Shown here in pieces: positions 11,151-22,279 of a stretch of DNA of 64,000 nt. The notes under the pieces are model-generated. The model saw nothing but the letters and a program-made list of their open reading frames with translations. It was not told where the DNA came from and searched no databases. This DNA comes from Neoceratodus forsteri. Its lineage: Eukaryota; Chordata; Ceratodontiformes; Ceratodontidae. The stretch covers positions 1,242,385,001 through 1,242,449,000 of the forward strand of contig CM057452.1 in assembly GCA_016271365.2 (NCBI GenBank), given 5' to 3'. The translations under genes and the position numbers were made by a program. The stretch's first letter is position 1, and each line of letters starts with the position of its first letter.

Positions 11151-13048
11151 TGACCTTTGTTCTAGTATGAGCCTGGGCTGTCAGAGGGCCAGTCAGGGTG
11201 AGGTTGAATGAGCATCCTATGAGCATCGTATGGACTGCTCTTTACCTCTGGGTGGGGGAGAAATGTTTCTGGCGCCTGGCTTTTGGCATGAGGCCATAAT
11301 GTCACAAGACATTATGCAGCAGCAATATACCATGCTGCCAATACAGTGCAATATTTTGCCAGTGGCATATGTCTGTATTTTGTGCCCCTCCGAACACACC
11401 CCAACTAGAATAATCAACTCTAGTGGGAGGGTTGTACACCTTCAGTGCTGTACACCTTGCCAGGCCCACACACATCAAGGTGACAGCAGCAGCGAACATC
11501 CATGGGGCATGTGAGGGAGCACACATGCCCATGCTCATGTTCATGCTGAGGGTGAACCAACACAAGGTAAAATCCTTGTACAGCAGCACTTCATGATGGC
11601 CCTTCACCTCCACCAAGGAACACTGCAAAGCATAAGTTGGACCACAGGTGGATCTCAGTGTCTCCCCAGGAGCTCCACCATAGGGGCAAGCTATGGGCCG
11701 TTAAATCTTGGCAACTGAGTGGGGGACGCCGGCAAGAAGGGCAAGCAGACAGATATGGATTAAGTGCCCTGTGTGCAGACAGAAAATAAACATCAAAAAC
11801 CAAAAAAGTATTTTATGTGCCCCCCACAGAGTATCCCCACAGGCTAGAGAATGATGTATCCCCATCTACTGTACTGCCCCAGCCCTCTAGATAGACAGTG
11901 TGGGCTATGATCAGCCATTTGGGCACTCATGTGTAAACATTTATTATTGTCATCCCACACCATCCAGAAACCCCTGCTCATGTGGAGCAGGGGATCCACT
12001 ACAGGACCCAGGACAGGCACCAGTTGAATATCTGCCTGTGCCCCTTGATCTGCCCCCCTATGATCATGCATGCAGGGGGGGGGACCACTGACAGGCACCT
12101 TGAGGAAGCTCACAGTTGTGCATACTGTGCATCCTGCACCTGGCCATGGGTGTGTAGCCACATTTGCTGGGTATGCATGAATAACACATACCCGGTGTAT
12201 ATTCATGCATAGGCACAAATGACTATTTTTATAAGTTACAATAGGATGTTTTTACTTTTTTCTGTTCACCTTGTAAAGTGTTCATTATTTTACAAAATCT
12301 ACTAAAAATACAAATACTTTTGCAATTTACGGTAGGATGGTTTGCCTACTTTGCATGTACTTTGAACAGTGTTTATAAAAGAATGCTACGGTGGAGGGAG
12401 ATATGGGGGATGAATGAAGGCTTATGACAATACATATCAGTCAGTCACTATGCTTTAACTATGATTTAATTATAAGAAGATGGGGAAGGAGGGAGGTGGG
12501 GGATTGTAATAGTGTTGGGTGTGGGGTTTCACTGTTATTTGAGAATGTTAGCTGGTCTTGATTATATTCTCAAGGGTGAGAGATGCTGGAATTTGACAGG
12601 AGGGAAGTGGACAGCTCCAGAGATTTGATCTCCATTTATCACAATCCTTCTCCTATTATTTTATTATAAGGAGGAGAGGGGCAGTGGGTGTGTTGGTCAG
12701 AGGGTTTTGATCTGAACTGGGGATTGGGGTCTTGTTATACAGTATACTGTGGAAGGTTGAGGAAGTATAATATAGCAGTGGGAGAGCAGGCATCAATTAT
12801 TCTATTACATGAAAAGGGAGATTTTGGATTTTAGGATATGGGAAGTCAGACTTTTTGACATTCTACATCTTATTTGACATCTGAGGTGTTTTTAGGATAT
12901 CATATTTTGAGGACCTATTTCCTAAAATCCTACTGTCATAAAAAACTCCAATTATCTTAAATATCTGTTTTTAAAATGGCTTATATGAGCAGCCCTACTT
13001 CTGACTAATGTTAGTTGCATGTTATCGGTACAGTTTTAACTAAAGTCA
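11151..13048. other. Unassigned sequence left of the large hAT
   Basis: From 11150 to about 12230 the sequence is GC-balanced with chance frames on both strands (up to 124 codons) that match nothing I know. From 12240 to 13048 it is AT-rich and stop-dense. No paired ends were found. The left part may be an unrecognised DNA transposon. Confidence 0.35.
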
Positions 13049-13056
13049 TCCATATG
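13049..13056 (+). repeat. Left 8-bp target-site duplication of the large hAT-like element
   Basis: TCCATATG occurs here and again at 27389-27396, each time directly against a TAG-starting terminus. An 8-bp duplication is the hAT rule. Confidence 0.75.
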
Positions 13057-13887
13057 TAGCGTTGTGCGAAATTGAAAAATTTCGCCAAGCAAAATTATTT
13101 CCTTAATTCACACATTATGTGAAATATTTTTCAGGGTGAAATGAGAAATTTCACCCCCGGAGCTAGTGAAATTTTATCCACAAACTGGTGAAATGTTGCA
13201 CCCATAAGCAAAATTTAGCCACCTGGGAGCAAAATTTACAGTCTCCAAAGTTCTCCCTAGTGTCTAGTGGTCCCCTCCAGCCAATCACTGGCTGTAATTG
13301 AATAAAGCCCCCCCCCCAATTGCCCTGACCCCTCATGTCCTTTCTTTTTATCATATAATATTTTATTAAGAGATTTTGAGTATTTTATTCAGTAGGGAGT
13401 AAGCAATACAGCCAACCAGTTACTGAGGACAATACATCTCTAAAAAGTACCATAATGACAGATACTATCATCCATGAACAAAGTGCCTCACAAAGATTCA
13501 TAAATTCCATATTATCCATAGTGCAGTTGTCTTAGAAATAAAATACTTTCTAGGAAAGACAAAGGAGGTAAGAAAAAGTTAATGAAGGCAGATGCTTGTA
13601 TCTTATAACAGATGCAAAGACTAAAAGTGATTTAGTCTAAAGTTTAACCGAAGAGGTTTTAGACAGCCCATTAAGTAGGAGGGTTGGAAGGTGGTGCCGG
13701 GAGTTTTCAAAAAAGGGACTGAAGATATGGTTCCCATTTCTGATAGTAATGGTGCAAATTGCCCCAGTGAAGGTGAGAAAGTATTTCAACAAGCATTTGT
13801 CAATGCCGAATGTTTGCTTGCTGGCATTGGCAGTGGTAGTGTAGAAGTTACAGAGCTGCATAATAGGAATGGCAGTGAAGTATTGAA

Positions 13888-14250
13888 CTGAAGTCAACCC
13901 CACCACCACCCTGCAGAGAGTGACAGGCATTGGGGTGTGCCTTTGGGTCATCAGGCATAACAGCCATGCCATTTCACACACCCACCTGCAGACACTGACA
14001 AATTATCACGGTGTGCCTAAGGTCTTTGGCCCTTATGTGCACCCCATTCCATCAGGAAGTACGGTGAGATGGGTGCAGTATAGGAGAATGGGGTGAACTT
14101 TGGGGCCGAAGAGTCCAAGGCATACCTCGATGCCTCTCACTGGCTGCAGGGTGCGGAATGGTATGAGCATTACAGGCAAGAATCCCAAGTCACATCCCTG
14201 ATGCCTGTCATTCTCTACAGGGTTGGGCATTATGGTTGGAAACCCTAATA
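13888..14250. repeat. Long imperfect palindrome (foldback), array-family copy 1
   Basis: Left-arm text such as GAGTGACAGGCATTGGGG and TGCACCCCATTCC recurs inverted in the right arm. The arms are about 170 bp around a centre near 14070, and each arm contains two related ~85-bp subunits. A foldback in the same place, left of the tandem array, is seen in copy 2 at 34132-34492. Confidence 0.6.
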
Positions 14251-14259
14251 CCTCAGGCA

Positions 14260-15494
14260 TTCGTTGGTATTTTCACTCCAAATTTTCAACATGGTTTTTT
14301 TGTGACTCCACCTCATGAACAGTGGCAATATCAGTTTGTTAGCCGAAAGCTGCTTATGCACAGCGACTATGGCATTTAGCACCACAGGTGCAAAAATATT
14401 CCAAACAGGATGTAAAAAATGACAGCTGTACTGTTCATGGGGAGGTGTAAAAAATGGCAATGTTGCAAATCTGCAGTAAAAATATTAAAAAAACTGGTGA
14501 AGTCACGAGCGTGCATAGAAACTGTGCAACACACACACCAGTAATGTAATTAGTTTAGGAATTTTTTACAGCAGATTGTCAACACAGGCATTTTGGGACC
14601 TCCGATCATGAACAGTGTCACTGTGATTTTCTTTATCTGTTCCGAACAATGATTTCCCACAGCGATCATGCATCTCTGCGCTGAAAGTGTGAAAACACAT
14701 TTCGGCCATGTTGTGAAAAATGACAGTTGTACTGTTCATAAGGAGGTGTGGAAAAATGCCACTGGTGAAAATCTAGACTGAAAATATTACAAAGTCATGA
14801 ACTTACGAGGGTGCGTGGAAACTGCGCAATGCTCACTCATAACACAGTCATTTTATGGACTTTTGCTTCCAAATTTTCAACATAGGCATTTTAAGACCTC
14901 TGCTCATGCACAGTGTAACTGTGATTTTCTTAATCTGTCCCAAACATTGCTTTCAAACATCGACTGCACCATTGAGCGCTACATGTGCGAAAACACATTT
15001 TGGGCGACATGTGAAAAATGGCAGCTGCACTGTTCATAAGGAAATGTAATAAAATGGCAATGTTGAAAATCTGGAGTGAAAATATTGAAAATTCACAAAC
15101 TTACGAACGTGCATAGGAACTGCCTAACGCATGCTCGTAAAACAGTCATTTTTTGGAATTTCTTTCACCAAATTTTAAATATAGCCATTTTAAGACCTCT
15201 GCTCATGAACAGTGTCACTGTGATTTTCTTAATGTATCCCATACATTGATTTCGCACACCGACAACGCCATTGTGCGCTACATGGGCAGAAACACATTTT
15301 GGGTAAGATATGAAAAATGACAGCTATACTGCTCATAAGGAGGTGTGGTAAAATGGCAATGTTGAAAATCTGGAGTGAAAATATTGAAAATTCGCGAACT
15401 TATAAGCGTGCGTAGGAACTGTGCAACGCACACTCGTAAAACAGTCATTTTTAGGAATTTTTTCACCAAATTTTTAACATAGCCATTTTAAGAC
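14260..15494 (+). repeat. ~298-bp tandem array, left portion
   Basis: The marker TGAAAATCTGGAGTGAAAA and its variants recur near 14766, 15062 and 15361, a spacing of 296 to 299 bases. The array continues after the LINE at 17331. Each unit holds an inverted repeat around GAGCGTGCGT / ACGCACGCTC. Units also share CTCATGAACAGTGTCACTG and ACAGCTGTACTGTTCAT. Confidence 0.85.
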
Positions 15495-16179
15495 AGAGTC
15501 AATTTCCCAACAAATGGAAATCTGCCATAGTTATGCCAGTGCACAAAGGGGGGGACAAAACCTCAACAGGAAACTATCGACCAATATCAATACTCCCTCC
15601 CCTCTCCAAAGCACTTGAACGAATAGTGGCAGACCAACTCTCTGATTACCTGACAACACAATCTACTCTGTAATCAACAGCACGGCTTTAGGAAAGGACA
15701 TAGTACAACAACAGCCTTACTTGATTTCTCTGGAGAAGTCCACTCAGCCCTGGACAAAGGGTGCCAAACAGGTGCAGTCTTTATCGATCTTACAAAAGCT
15801 TTCAACACAGTCCATCATGGCCTACTTACCTCCCTACTGTCTAGCCTAGGCCTGGCCGAAGGTCCTTGTGCTTGGGTAAAAAGTTACCTGTCCAATCGGT
15901 CTCAAGCTGTAAAAATCTCTAATGAACTCTCCGACTTCAAACCAGTTCTCTCGGGTGTACCACAGGGATCAATTCTTGGACCGCTCCTCTTTAGCCTGTT
16001 CCTTAACTCCCTCCCAGATATCTGCCAGGAGAAAATAATCTTATATGCTGATGATGCTGTAATTCTCTGTTCCCACAAGGATCCAAACTCCCTACGAAAA
16101 AGCCTGCAACTTGCTTTTCTAGTGTTAAAAGGTGGTTCCTGGATAGTAAACTTGTGCTAAACCACAATAAAACAAAGCC

Positions 16180-16644
16180 ATGCTCTTCTCCAATCACCAA
16201 AACAAAAATAGGCATACTCCACTCACCATACAAACCTCTGAGGGAATTACACTGGACCAAGTAAATACTTTCAAATACCTTGGCATCACTTTTGACCAAG
16301 GGCTCACCTTTGCAACCCACATTGACAACACTGCGAAAACAGTGAACCAACGCCTTGGAATACTATTCCATAACTGTCAATTTCTAAATCAAGTGGCATT
16401 GAGAATAGCTAAACAGAATTCCATAATCTCAATCATTGACTATGGCCTTATTATTTATGGCTCAGCTACCTCCACTGCTCTAAGGCATATCTCAATCACT
16501 CTAAATAAGGCCTGCCGGCTCCTCACGGGGGCTCAAAGACTGACTCACACGTGTGATCTGTACTATGAATCAGGCTGGTTGAACCTATCAAATCGTCTTA
16601 TTTATCTCACCTGCACAATGGCAAAAAATCTATCTTGGGACTGA
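16180..16644 (+). pseudogene. RT thumb/C-terminal fragment of the nested LINE
   Basis: After a frameshift just past the YADD region, an open frame of 154 codons reads FKYLGITFDQGLTF and LNKACRLLTGAQRLTHTC, closely matching the first LINE at 250-540. The gene is interrupted upstream and downstream, so no full ORF2 remains. Confidence 0.75.
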
Positions 16645-17265
16645 CTCCATTATGTATTCAAACCCACTCCGACTGAATCCTGGCTCACCGACCCTCCACC
16701 AGATCTGAACGTCAACCTTTCCTGGTTCCGAGATGCCGGACTGCACAGGGACAAAGATCTTTCACATACAGAGCCCGACATGGTTCAATGCGCTTAGTCC
16801 ACCTACTCTATCCTTAACCTCGCTTGAAGCTTTCAAACCATGCTCTATGCCCGCTCTCACCACCACTAGCAACTGTGATTGTGCTAGATAAAGACTACTA
16901 CCCTCATGTCCATCCTCACATCTGAGGCCTCTTCCTCCCTGACTAATGAACCCTCTGGTACCTCTACTACTTTCTGTCTCCCCAAACTCACTCCCCCTTT
17001 TTTCCAGTCCTCTCACTTACTCTCCCACTCACCACCTTTCCCTCCTCTCTAGCCTCCTTTTGGCGCCTAATGATCACCCTCTCCCTGGAAGTTTCCTTAA
17101 CCTCAAAATTGTCTACTCGCTTGAACCTGTTATAGCTTGTTTTTCTATGAAACTTAAAAACGTTACTGCCTTAAACTGTTAATAGCAAATTTATGATGTA
17201 ACTTTCCTGTCTGGTTTTACCTGTAATGTGTATCTTGCTTTGTTAAATGTTCTTTGTGACGTGGA

Positions 17266-17295
17266 ACCTTTGTAAAAGAGCCCTGGCTCAAAGGT
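17266..17295 (+). other. LINE 3'-UTR stem-loop, second copy
   Basis: ACCTTTG and CAAAGGT form the outer stem and GAGCC with GGCTC the inner stem. Compared with 1118-1148, one inner T-A pair is C-G here, so pairing is kept although both bases changed. Confidence 0.55.
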
Positions 17296-17330
17296 ATTAA
17301 TTCCTAGACTAATAAACTAAACTAAACTAA

Positions 17331-17760
17331 AAGACCTCTGCTCATGAACAGTGTCACTGTGATTTTCTTAATTTGTCCTGTATATTGATTTAACACACCG
17401 ACTGCGCCATTGTGCGCTACATGGGCGGAAACACAATTTGGGTGAGATGTGAAAAATGACAGCTGTACTATTCATAAGAAGGTGTGGTAAAATTGCAATG
17501 TTGAAAATCTGGAGTGAAAATATTGGAAATTCGTGAACTTACGAGCCTGCGTACGAACTGCGCAACGCACGCTCGTAAAACAGTCATTGTTTGGAATTTT
17601 TCCGCCAAATTTTCAAAATAGGCTTCTTGAGAGCCCACCTTATGAACACTGGCAGTGTCGTTTCGTTAATCATTCAGGAAAGGTGATTTCATGCAGTGGC
17701 TGTGAAATCACCCTTCGGGCCCGAGTAGCACCATGACAGTGACAGCATTCATGAGAAGGG
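17331..17760 (+). repeat. ~298-bp tandem array, right portion
   Basis: The array resumes after the LINE with CTCTGCTCATGAACAGTG. The marker TGAAAATCTGGAGTGAAAA is at 17501, one unit from 15361 once the LINE is removed. A clear unit hairpin is at about 17540-17580 (GAGCCTGCGT against ACGCACGCTC). The array fades into the exon-like cassette after 17760. Confidence 0.8.
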
Positions 17761-17873
17761 GTCCCAAAAATCTCATGTTAAAAATTTGGTGCACAAAAAC
17801 CAAAAAATGCCTGAGATATGCAATAAAGTTGAAAAAATCGATCCCATTATACAGCTTACCGGCATTTTCTCAG

Positions 17874-17943
17874 TTCGCGGCCGGCTTTGAAGAGTGCAGA
17901 CGTGTTCCCGGTCCACCGAAGATCGTCGCGCCAAGGTCCGGAG
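17874..17943 (+). other. Exon-like 70-bp cassette with consensus splice sites
   Basis: The segment is preceded by CATTTTCTCAG, an acceptor-like pyrimidine tract plus AG, and followed by GAG|GTAAGTATGGG, a near-perfect donor. The reversed copy at 40382-40451 is also exactly 70 bp with both sites kept. A third copy keeps the donor at 35574. The interior (GGCTTTGAAGAG and similar) is shared. It may be a 5' exon of an autonomous relative's gene. Transcription is not shown by sequence alone. Confidence 0.45.
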
Positions 17944-18119
17944 GTAAGTATGGGCTGAGGAGGGTGTGTGAGGAGGCAGGGTGCACAGTGGGTTGGTGCA
18001 GGTTGTGGGAGAGGGGCCAGGGAGAAGCACCGAGGGACAGTTTTTTATTTACAGTTTTTTTTTTAAATGATGACGCTGGACATTTGCCACATTGTGGTGG
18101 GCTTCTAAGTGGGTACAAG

Positions 18120-18390
18120 GATGGCTGGGTTGGGGGGCATGGAGCTGACGGGGATTAGGGCACCCCTTTGGCTATATTGATCAGCTGCCATGCTGGGGTG
18201 GGCCTCAGCATGGCACCCTGTACCTGGGGGACAGGAGCTGACGGGGACTGGGTACCCTGTCCGCTATACACGAGTGCCACGCTGGGGTGGGCACCCAGTG
18301 TGGCATGTGGAAGGCTTTTAGGGGGGTGCAGCACAGCCGACGGGGGATTGGGCACCCCCATCAGCTATACAGTGTGTGCTTGGGGGGGCA
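18120..18390 (+). repeat. Short tandem repeat block (GACGGGGATTGGGCACCCC type)
   Basis: The phrase GACGGGGATTAGGGCACCCC and variants recur three to four times with intervals of roughly 65-100 bp. The inverted equivalent (GGGGTGCCCAATCCCC) repeats at 39965-40205 next to the reversed family copy. It therefore belongs to the same composite element. Confidence 0.6.
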
Positions 18391-18403
18391 GCACACAGTA
18401 TGC

Positions 18404-18440
18404 GTGCGTGTGTTTGTGTTTGTGTGTGTGTGTGTGTTTA
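18404..18440 (+). repeat. GT-rich microsatellite
   Basis: A GTGTGT tract with a few T interruptions follows TGCGTGCGTGTGTTTG. The equivalent place in family copy 2 (35589-35635) is a cleaner GT run. Confidence 0.8.
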
Positions 18441-19809
18441 GGGGGAGCTGCACATGAGCAGACGATATCTTATCGCTGCTCACTGAAGTGTAGCTCCCCC
18501 TTTCAACTGTACACCACTGCATTTTGGAGCTGTCATAGACAGCTCCAGCATGCATTGGAGGACTTGGGCCGCTCCTGCCAACACACTAACTGAATTGGAA
18601 GAGGAGGTAACACACCTCTGAAAACTCAGATGATGGCACTATGTTTCTTGCACATGCGTGCAAGCAAACATAAAAATGGAAAGTTTAGCCAAAGCTGCAT
18701 GCCAGGCAGTACGGGTAGGGATAAGTGGTTGGTGCCATTGCATGAAGAGAAGGTGCTTAGCCTCTAAGATAGCTACCATGGTCCAAACTTTGAGTGGTTT
18801 AGATAGTTGACCCAAGGAGGTAACATTCCCCATGAATAATTTTGAATCAGAAAGGACAATTGGGTGTTTAAGCACTAAGGAGATGTCCGAAGCTACCAGG
18901 TTCGGTCAAGTCCATAAAATATGAAGAATGTGTGCCTCCACTTGGGAGCAGCACCAACATTTCTATGGCTAAGCAAGCCATGTGTATAGAGAGCTACTGG
19001 CATACAGTGCCATAACAACAGGATTTTTAACTGCAAAAAGTGACTATTGGTGTCACTATAGGTACGGTGAATACTTTTAAGATTGGAGTTCCATTGGTTA
19101 TCGGAAATGATGGAGCCAGTATACAGTTCCCATTTCTTTTTACAGGACAGGGTGCATTGGGTTGTGAGACTCTCTAAGAACTGTAGTAGTGACCCATAAC
19201 ACCTCTAGTAGTAGAGAGGTGATGCAAACCAGCTAACCAGGTCCATTGTGTGGTGCCCTGATATTTAAGGAGAATAGGCTGTAGGGCACTCCAAATTTGC
19301 AAATATCTCTAAAAATCTTTATGTGGTAGAGAGAATTGCCTTTGTAATTGAGCAAAGGGAAGCTGAGGGTACATGGCTGAGGGAGAGCGAGAGGTCTTGT
19401 ATAAACTGTATTCCAGGTTTGTGCCAGGAGGATCAGTATACTGATGCCCCATCAATTTGAATAAGGCTATTGCGCCATAAAGGGGCATATTGTATAGGAG
19501 GGTTCCAGGACTGTTTAGGCAAATGAGATTTAGCCAAGAGACATTTCCAAGAGCGAGCTGTACATATCACTGTGAGTGGGATAGAATGGGGCAGATGCAA
19601 GTGTGAATTGAGAAAAGTATATAGCGGTACTGTGCCTGCCAGATCAGTTTCTAATTGAACCCATAGCAGGGGATCCACAGCATTGGGCATAAACCATTTA
19701 CTTGCCTGTGCAGCTATACAGGATAGGTGATAGCCAAAAAAAACAGGGTACATTAAGGCCTCCTTGAGATCAGTGTGCCCTCAGCTTATGCTTATTCCAC
19801 CTAGGTGGC

Positions 19810-21196
19810 TCAGAGTCCCATAGGAAGCTGGCAGTTAATTTCTGTAAAGAGGTGAAAAGCTTGGAGCGAAAGAGAGATGGGGAGATTATTTAGAACATAC
19901 ATGATGAGGGGGAGCAAGAGCATACGAATAGTTGCTATCTTGCCTGGTAGGGAGAGTTGCAATTTACGCCACTTCTCTATTTCTACAGTTAGTTGTGCTA
20001 GTAGCAGAGAGAAATTAGCAGATCCAAGCGCAGTCCAGGCTGTTGGTATACAAACACTAAGGTAATTAAACCCCTTATTCGCCCAAGTCAAGCTAGTTCC
20101 TTGGATACAAGTCTTAGTGCAATGATTATTTAAAGGAACCAAGGTGTTTTTTTTTTATTAATACATAGGCCAGAAATTACACCAAAGTCATTTAGGATTT
20201 GGAGAACCCCCGGTAAAGTTTCTTGAGGGTTAGACAAGGTTAAAAGGAGATCATCTGCTTAGGCCACTAAAAGATAGGGTTGATTGGCAACAACAATGCC
20301 CTGGATTTGGGGGGAGGCAATAAAAGTCCTGATCAGGGGGTCTAAAGCCACAAGAAATAATAAGGGGGATAACGCGCAACCTTGTCTGGTGCCCCGTGCA
20401 ACGCAAAGGGAGGGGAAATCTTACTATTAGTAAGAATACGTGCCATGGGGGAGCAATAAAGGGTACGTACCCACTGCATAAAGGAAGTACCAAATCCATA
20501 CCTAAAAAGGACTTTATAGAGATATTCCCATTCAATAGAGTCAAACACCTTAGAGAAGTCAATCGCTAAGGCTGCTAAGGGAAGAGAGGATTTTGAGGCA
20601 AACCACTTAAGACTGAGAAGGAGTCTAGTGTTATCCATCCCTGATTTGCCCCACATGAATCCCATCTGGGTGGGGTGTATAATTGAGGGAATAATTGATG
20701 TTAGTCTGGAAGCCAATGCTTTGGCTAATATTTTAGTGTCTATTGACAAAAGGGATATTAGCCAAAAGTTGGCACAATCTAAAGGGTCGGATGATATTTT
20801 AGGTAGAAGGGAGATTATTGCCTCCTTCATAGTGTGGGGAAGAGATCCAGTGGCAAGGGGAGATTGTAGGGCATGTTGCAGTGGCTGAATAATATCAAAG
20901 CTGAGGGCCTTGTAGAGCTCCACAGACATATCATCCAGACCAGAGGCTTTCCTCCGAGCCATCTGTGACAGTGCCGATTGAAGTTCTTCACAGGAGACAG
21001 GTGACTCCAAGTGTGTCACTTGTTCAGGGGTAAGAGTTGGTAGTGGGGTTCGCTGGCAAAATTTAGTGAAGAGACTGAAACTCTTGAGTGGTATTAGAGG
21101 ACTGAGACTGATAGAGGGAATGGTAAAATTGCTGCATAGTGGTGTTAATCTGTTTGGGACTAGTCGCCATGGAGCCTGCAGAAGTATGGAGTGCAT
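19810..21196 (-). pseudogene. Tx1-type L1 reverse transcriptase remnant
   Basis: Motifs on the minus strand: SPVSCEELQSALSQMARRKA, EAIISLLPKISSDP, ILAKALASRLTSIIPSIIHP, QMGFMWGKSGMDNTRLLL, ALAIDFSKVFDSIEWEYLY, then a frameshift. The catalytic box has Tyr replaced by a stop (TAA GCA GAT GAT), followed by VPLNNHC and LSLPGKIATIRMLLLPLI. The 284-codon open part shows limited decay, but the stop in the active site makes it dead. Confidence 0.8.
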
Positions 21197-22279
21197 GTAT
21201 TTGTGTAGCTACCTGCTGTTTGCGAAGGTGGAAAGCAAGAAGTTTCCCTGCTTTCTCACCCCCAGCCCAAAAGGCCTGCTTCAATCTCAGGAGACACCAT
21301 TCAGCCTTTTGATGCAAAATTGTATTTATTTGATATCTGAGTCCAACTATTTGCCAATGTGGGGTGCCATCTGGGGCAGCCTGGGAGGTAGATTTAAAAC
21401 AACACTCCAGGACGGCTAGGTGTGCTTGGAGATAGGTCACAGTTGCCATATGCTTGAGGTCCTGAGCCACTGAAAAGGCAACAATGTGGCCACTTAATAC
21501 TGCTTTGAATGCTTCCCAGATTATGCTCGGGGACACGCCACAATCAGCATTCACAGAGAAGTAATCCCTAGTCACCTGTACTAAATGGGGATGGAAGTCC
21601 AGGTCCTGGAATAGGAGTGGGTTGCAACACCAACAAATTCCGTACAGGCGATGTTCAAGGGGAGTAATCCTTAGTGAGACAGGGGCATGATCTGAAATTA
21701 CAATGAAACCAATATTGGAATCAGAGAGACATCTAGCTGCTAATTCAGTAGCAAGTCAGAAGTCTATGCGACTGTGAGATTTATGTGGCGTGGAGTAAAA
21801 GGAAAAATCTCTGCCAGTAGAGTGGTCCCTACAGCAGATGTCTGTGAGGGCCCATTCCTCTATCATGACTAGAAGAGATTATCTGGATTTGGGGTTAGCG
21901 TGTGGGGTTGGGTAAGATTTATCCAAAAATATATCCCCTACCATATTGAAGTCCCAAGCCAGGATTACAGGGAGCGGTGACCCATCCGACTGTAAATCCG
22001 ACAAGGCTTGACTTATTGCAGGAAAAATGTCGACATGTTCGGTATTGGAAGCATACACATTGCTCAACAAAATAGTGCCTGTAGGGGAAAACAATTTTGC
22101 CACTAACCAATGGCCGTGGGTATCCTTTTTGACATCTTTCACCATCCATAAAGAGGCACAATGGATAAAGATACCCACCCCCTTTGATTTAGTGATGGAG
22201 GAGCTAGTCAGTACTTCTCCCAACCAAAATTTCTTTAACCAATTAGTACATTTAGACAGCAGGTGGGTTTCTTGGCGAA

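Larger units (their letters stand above)
15495..17330 (+). mobile_element. 5'-truncated jockey-superfamily LINE inserted in an array unit
   Basis: Sequence starts inside ORF2 at FPNKWKSAIVMPVHKGGDK and shows RT motifs NYRPISILPPLSKALERIV, NQQHGFRKGHSTTTAL, FIDLTKAFNTVHH, VLSGVPQGSILGPLLF and YADD (16044-16055). The C-terminal frame then follows, shifted near 16170. The 3' UTR has a conserved hairpin and ends in ACTAA repeats. The intact neighbouring units give the empty site: the unit text TTTTAAGACCTCTG is split so that AAGAC is at 15490-15494 and again at 17331-17335. The 1,836-bp insert exactly explains the gap in the 298-bp periodicity. Confidence 0.9.

Noticed and set aside
17733..18593. 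Two 141-codon plus-strand frames beside the array
   Set aside because: They run through the exon-like cassette, GT repeat and GGGGATTGGGCACC repeat block with no recognisable motif; the reversed copy does not keep the frames.
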